Origin: Streptomyces sp. AC555_RSS877
GTDB taxonomy: Bacteria > Actinomycetota > Actinomycetes > Streptomycetales > Streptomycetaceae
Reading direction: 5' to 3'
Length of the DNA: 64,000 nucleotides
NCBI RefSeq assembly: GCF_019049245.1
Contig: NZ_JAGMUK010000024.1
Span: 1-64,000, forward strand
This document shows positions 62,057-64,000 of this stretch, piece by piece; the stretch's first letter is position 1, and each line of letters starts with the position of its first letter. Under the pieces are notes generated by a model, which was not told where the DNA came from, did no database searches, and saw nothing but the letters and a program-made list of their open reading frames with translations. The position numbers were made by a program, and so were the translations under genes.

Positions 62057-63007
62057 TCAGGTGCGCCTCCTGACGGCCCGCCGGGTCACATGCCGGGCGT
62101 CCAGGCCGGACAGGCCCCGCACGGCGACGTACGCCTTCTCCCGCCCGGGCAGCGAGACCCGGCCGCGCAGCACGGCCTCCGGGTCGCGCTCGATGCGGTC
62201 GAGGAGGCGGCGGTAGATGCCGGCCATGGCGGCGACACAGGCGCCGCTGCGCCGGTCGAGCATGGGGAGCAGCCGGTAGCCCTCGGCGAAAAGGGCGCGG
62301 GCCCGACGCACTTCGAAGTGCACGAGGCCCGCGAAGTCGGCGCCCTCCGGTGGTTTCGGCCCCTTGAAGCCGGCCGAGCAGCCGAACTTGGCGAGGTCGT
62401 CGGCGGGCAGATAGGTGCGCCCGCCCTCGGCGTCCTCACGGACGTCTCTGAGGATGTTGGTGAGCTGGAGCGCGAGCCCGAGCGTGTCGGCGTACTCCGG
62501 CGCGCGCTCGGCGCCGCGCGCCCCCGGTTCCGTACCGAACACGCCGAGGGAGAGCCGCCCGATGGCGCCCGCCACACAGCGGCAGTACACCTTCAGGTCG
62601 TCCCAGGTCTCGTAGGTCTCGCCGCGTACGTCCATCAGGACGCCGTCGATGAGTTCGTCCAGGCCGCCGAGCGGGATCGGGAAGGTCTCGGCGGCGTGGG
62701 CGAGGGCGACGGCGACCGGGTCGGTGTCGTCCTCGGAGACCGAGCCGTGGCGCACCCGGGCCAGCATCGCCCGGGTGTCCTCGAGTCTCTCGCTCTTGAC
62801 GTCGCCGGCCAGCGCGCCGTCGCCGATGTCGTCGACGCGCCGGGAGAAGGCGTAGAGCGCCGACATCGCGCGGCGCTTGGGCGTCGGCAGCAGTCTGATG
62901 CCGTACGCGAAGTTACGGGCCTGCTGTCCGGTGACGGCCTCGCAGTAGCTGTAGGCGGCGAGTACCGGTGCGGGCACGTCCTGTTCCGACTCCACGGTCC
63001 GGATCAC
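62057..63007 (-). CDS. hpnD: Presqualene diphosphate synthase, HpnD
   Basis: Predicted 316 residues of the squalene/phytoene synthase family. The first metal motif is YAFSRRVDDIGDGAL and the second LQLTNILRDVREDAEGGRTY, followed by LPADDLAKFG. HpnD condenses two farnesyl diphosphates into presqualene diphosphate. The GTG at 63007 overlaps the hpnC stop (GTGA). A gap of 136 bases separates it from hpnE downstream, the widest in the biosynthetic part of the operon after the 118-base gap before shc. Confidence 0.94.
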   Translation of the reverse strand: MIRTVESEQDVPAPVLAAYSYCEAVTGQQARNFAYGIRLLPTPKRRAMSALYAFSRRVDDIGDGALAGDVKSERLEDTRAMLARVRHGSVSEDDTDPVAVALAHAAETFPIPLGGLDELIDGVLMDVRGETYETWDDLKVYCRCVAGAIGRLSLGVFGTEPGARGAERAPEYADTLGLALQLTNILRDVREDAEGGRTYLPADDLAKFGCSAGFKGPKPPEGADFAGLVHFEVRRARALFAEGYRLLPMLDRRSGACVAAMAGIYRRLLDRIERDPEAVLRGRVSLPGREKAYVAVRGLSGLDARHVTRRAVRRRT

Positions 63008-63906
63008 CCCTTTCCTCGCAGAGTCACGCCCACCTGACGCAGCAACTGGATCTTGCCGGGCTTGGGCGGGCCGGGAAGTACGTCGTATTCGGCGGCGGCG
63101 ATCGCGCCGATCGCCGCCCTTCCTCCTGCCACGAACCCTGCGAGCAGCAGCCTCAACCTGCCGTGGACGCTACCCACCAGGGGGGCGCCTTCATTCAGGA
63201 GATCGCGGGCGCGTTGCGCTTCGTATGCAACCAGGGCACGCACCGATGCGCTCCCCGACGTCGTGGCGAGGTCCGCTTCCTGGACGTGAAAACGCTTCAT
63301 GTCCGCGGCGGGCAGGTAGATGCGGTCGCGGCCGAGGTCCTCGGCGACGTCCTGGAGGTGTTCGACGATCTGCAGGGCCGTGCAGATCGCGTCGGAAAGC
63401 CGGACCCGCTCGGGGGTCGAGGTGCCGGTGACGGCGAGGACGAGACGGCCTACGGGGTTGGCGGACAGCTCGCAGTAGGCGAGCAGGTCGTCGTAGGTCT
63501 CGTAGCGCGTGACCAGCTGGTCCTGCCGGTTGGCGGCGATCAGGCCGAGGAAGGGCTCGGGGCTCAGTGCGCGGCGGCGGACGGTCGGCTGGAGGCGGCG
63601 CAGCAGCGGATGGCGCGGGGTCGAGTCGAAGACCCTGCGGAGGTCCGCCTCGAAGGCGTCCAGCAGAAGCAGCCGGTCCTCGGCGTCCTCGGGCGACACG
63701 CCGAGCAGGCGGGCGTCGGCCCCGCCGGGGGCCAGGTCGCCGTCGCCGATGTCGTCGACGAGGCGGGCGAAGCCGTAGACGGCCATGAGGTCGTCGCGCC
63801 AGGCCCTGGGCAGGAAGAAGGGAGCCACCGGGAAGTTCTCCGCCGCCGCCTTGTCGAGCGTGCCGCGCTCCGTCTCGCCGGGGCGCGGCATGCCGCTGCC
63901 CGTCAC
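63004..63906 (-). CDS. hpnC: Hydroxysqualene synthase, HpnC
   Basis: Predicted 300 residues. The family motifs are VYGFARLVDDIGDGDL and LQIVEHLQDVAEDLGRDRIYLP, matching HpnC, which converts presqualene diphosphate to hydroxysqualene. It is the first biosynthetic gene of the operon. The start is unclear: a GTG at 63906 (overlapping the stop of a 21-codon frame), a GTG at 63936 and an ATG at 63891 are all in frame before the conserved part (LDKAAAENFPVAPFFLP). The GTG at 63906 is used because of the overlap. Confidence 0.92.
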   Translation of the reverse strand: MTGSGMPRPGETERGTLDKAAAENFPVAPFFLPRAWRDDLMAVYGFARLVDDIGDGDLAPGGADARLLGVSPEDAEDRLLLLDAFEADLRRVFDSTPRHPLLRRLQPTVRRRALSPEPFLGLIAANRQDQLVTRYETYDDLLAYCELSANPVGRLVLAVTGTSTPERVRLSDAICTALQIVEHLQDVAEDLGRDRIYLPAADMKRFHVQEADLATTSGSASVRALVAYEAQRARDLLNEGAPLVGSVHGRLRLLLAGFVAGGRAAIGAIAAAEYDVLPGPPKPGKIQLLRQVGVTLRGKG

Positions 63907-63968
63907 CGCTGACTGCCCGCGGCGGGGACGGCACACGCTGCGTGGAGCTGGGGAGTTTCCGTAGCCAT
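63903..63968 (-). other. Short 21-codon frame overlapping the hpnC start
   Basis: From the ATG at 63968 the frame reads MATETPQLHAACAVPAAGSQ and one Arg, then a stop that overlaps the hpnC GTG at 63906 as GTGA. GGGAG lies about 12 bases upstream. It may be a leader peptide coupling translation into hpnC, or the true hpnC N-terminus separated by a frameshift. The window ends before the promoter can be examined. Confidence 0.4.
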
Positions 63969-64000
63969 TGCCGTCACATCTCCCGTTCTACACCGCCGAC

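Overview
This is high-GC actinobacterial chromosomal DNA, almost certainly Streptomyces. The evidence is the codon usage (G/C at nearly every third position), a WhiB-like protein, a conservon (CvnA-D), two PF04672-type methyltransferases, many GTG starts and ATGA/GTGA gene overlaps, and a hopanoid locus laid out like the one known from S. coelicolor. No insertion sequence, phage gene, CRISPR array or rRNA was seen. One tRNA (tRNA-Pro, anticodon GGG) lies at about 18.9 kb.

Layout. 0-5 kb: a DUF309 gene cut by the window edge, two cobalamin genes (cobF, cobK), a TSUP permease, and a translationally coupled WhiB-like/Dps pair followed by a DUF3140 gene and a terminator. 5-11 kb: a PF04672 methyltransferase, then a two-component system whose kinase and regulator flank a DUF4333 protein and a MacB/FtsX-type ABC transporter. 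11-18 kb: a P450 lacking the usual ExxR motif, a lipoprotein, a second PF04672 methyltransferase, a glutamine-synthetase-like gene next to an amidohydrolase (the two halves of FluG), a Nudix-fold protein with a degraded Nudix box, and a decayed FAD oxidoreductase. 18-27 kb: DUF2218, tRNA-Pro, a split transketolase behind a SoxR-type operator, YjbR, GNAT and XRE-cupin genes, a B12-binding radical SAM protein, a LysR regulator, and kbl-tdh for threonine breakdown to glycine. 27-31.4 kb: a conservon (cvnA-B-C-D) with a GAF gene.

32-40 kb is the most unusual part. Divergent from the conservon is a four-gene coupled operon: a MoxR-type AAA ATPase, a VWA-like protein, an 862-residue protein whose C-terminal third reads as a trehalose-synthase-like GH13 domain with all its catalytic residues lost, and a TIR-domain protein. 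It ends tail-to-tail with a diguanylate cyclase carrying leucine-rich-repeat-like sequence. The architecture resembles NTP-dependent, MoxR/VWA-centred conflict systems, with the pseudo-GH13 domain as a possible new sensor part.

40-50 kb: an MBL hydrolase, a Leu/Val-type dehydrogenase with a clear promoter, TetR, an SGNH esterase, a Tat-exported concanavalin-like protein, a LysM-M23 peptidase under a c-di-AMP (ydaO-type) riboswitch, a GH36 alpha-galactosidase and a tyrosine phosphatase. 50-64 kb, all on the minus strand: the hopanoid operon, in transcription order hpnC, hpnD, hpnE, a polyprenyl synthase, shc, hpnG, hpnH, ispG, dxs, an hpnO-like aminotransferase, then (after two palindromes) an XRE-cupin regulator and a 40-residue membrane protein. 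It carries its own MEP-pathway genes, so one transcript could supply precursor, build squalene, cyclise it to hopene and extend the side chain.
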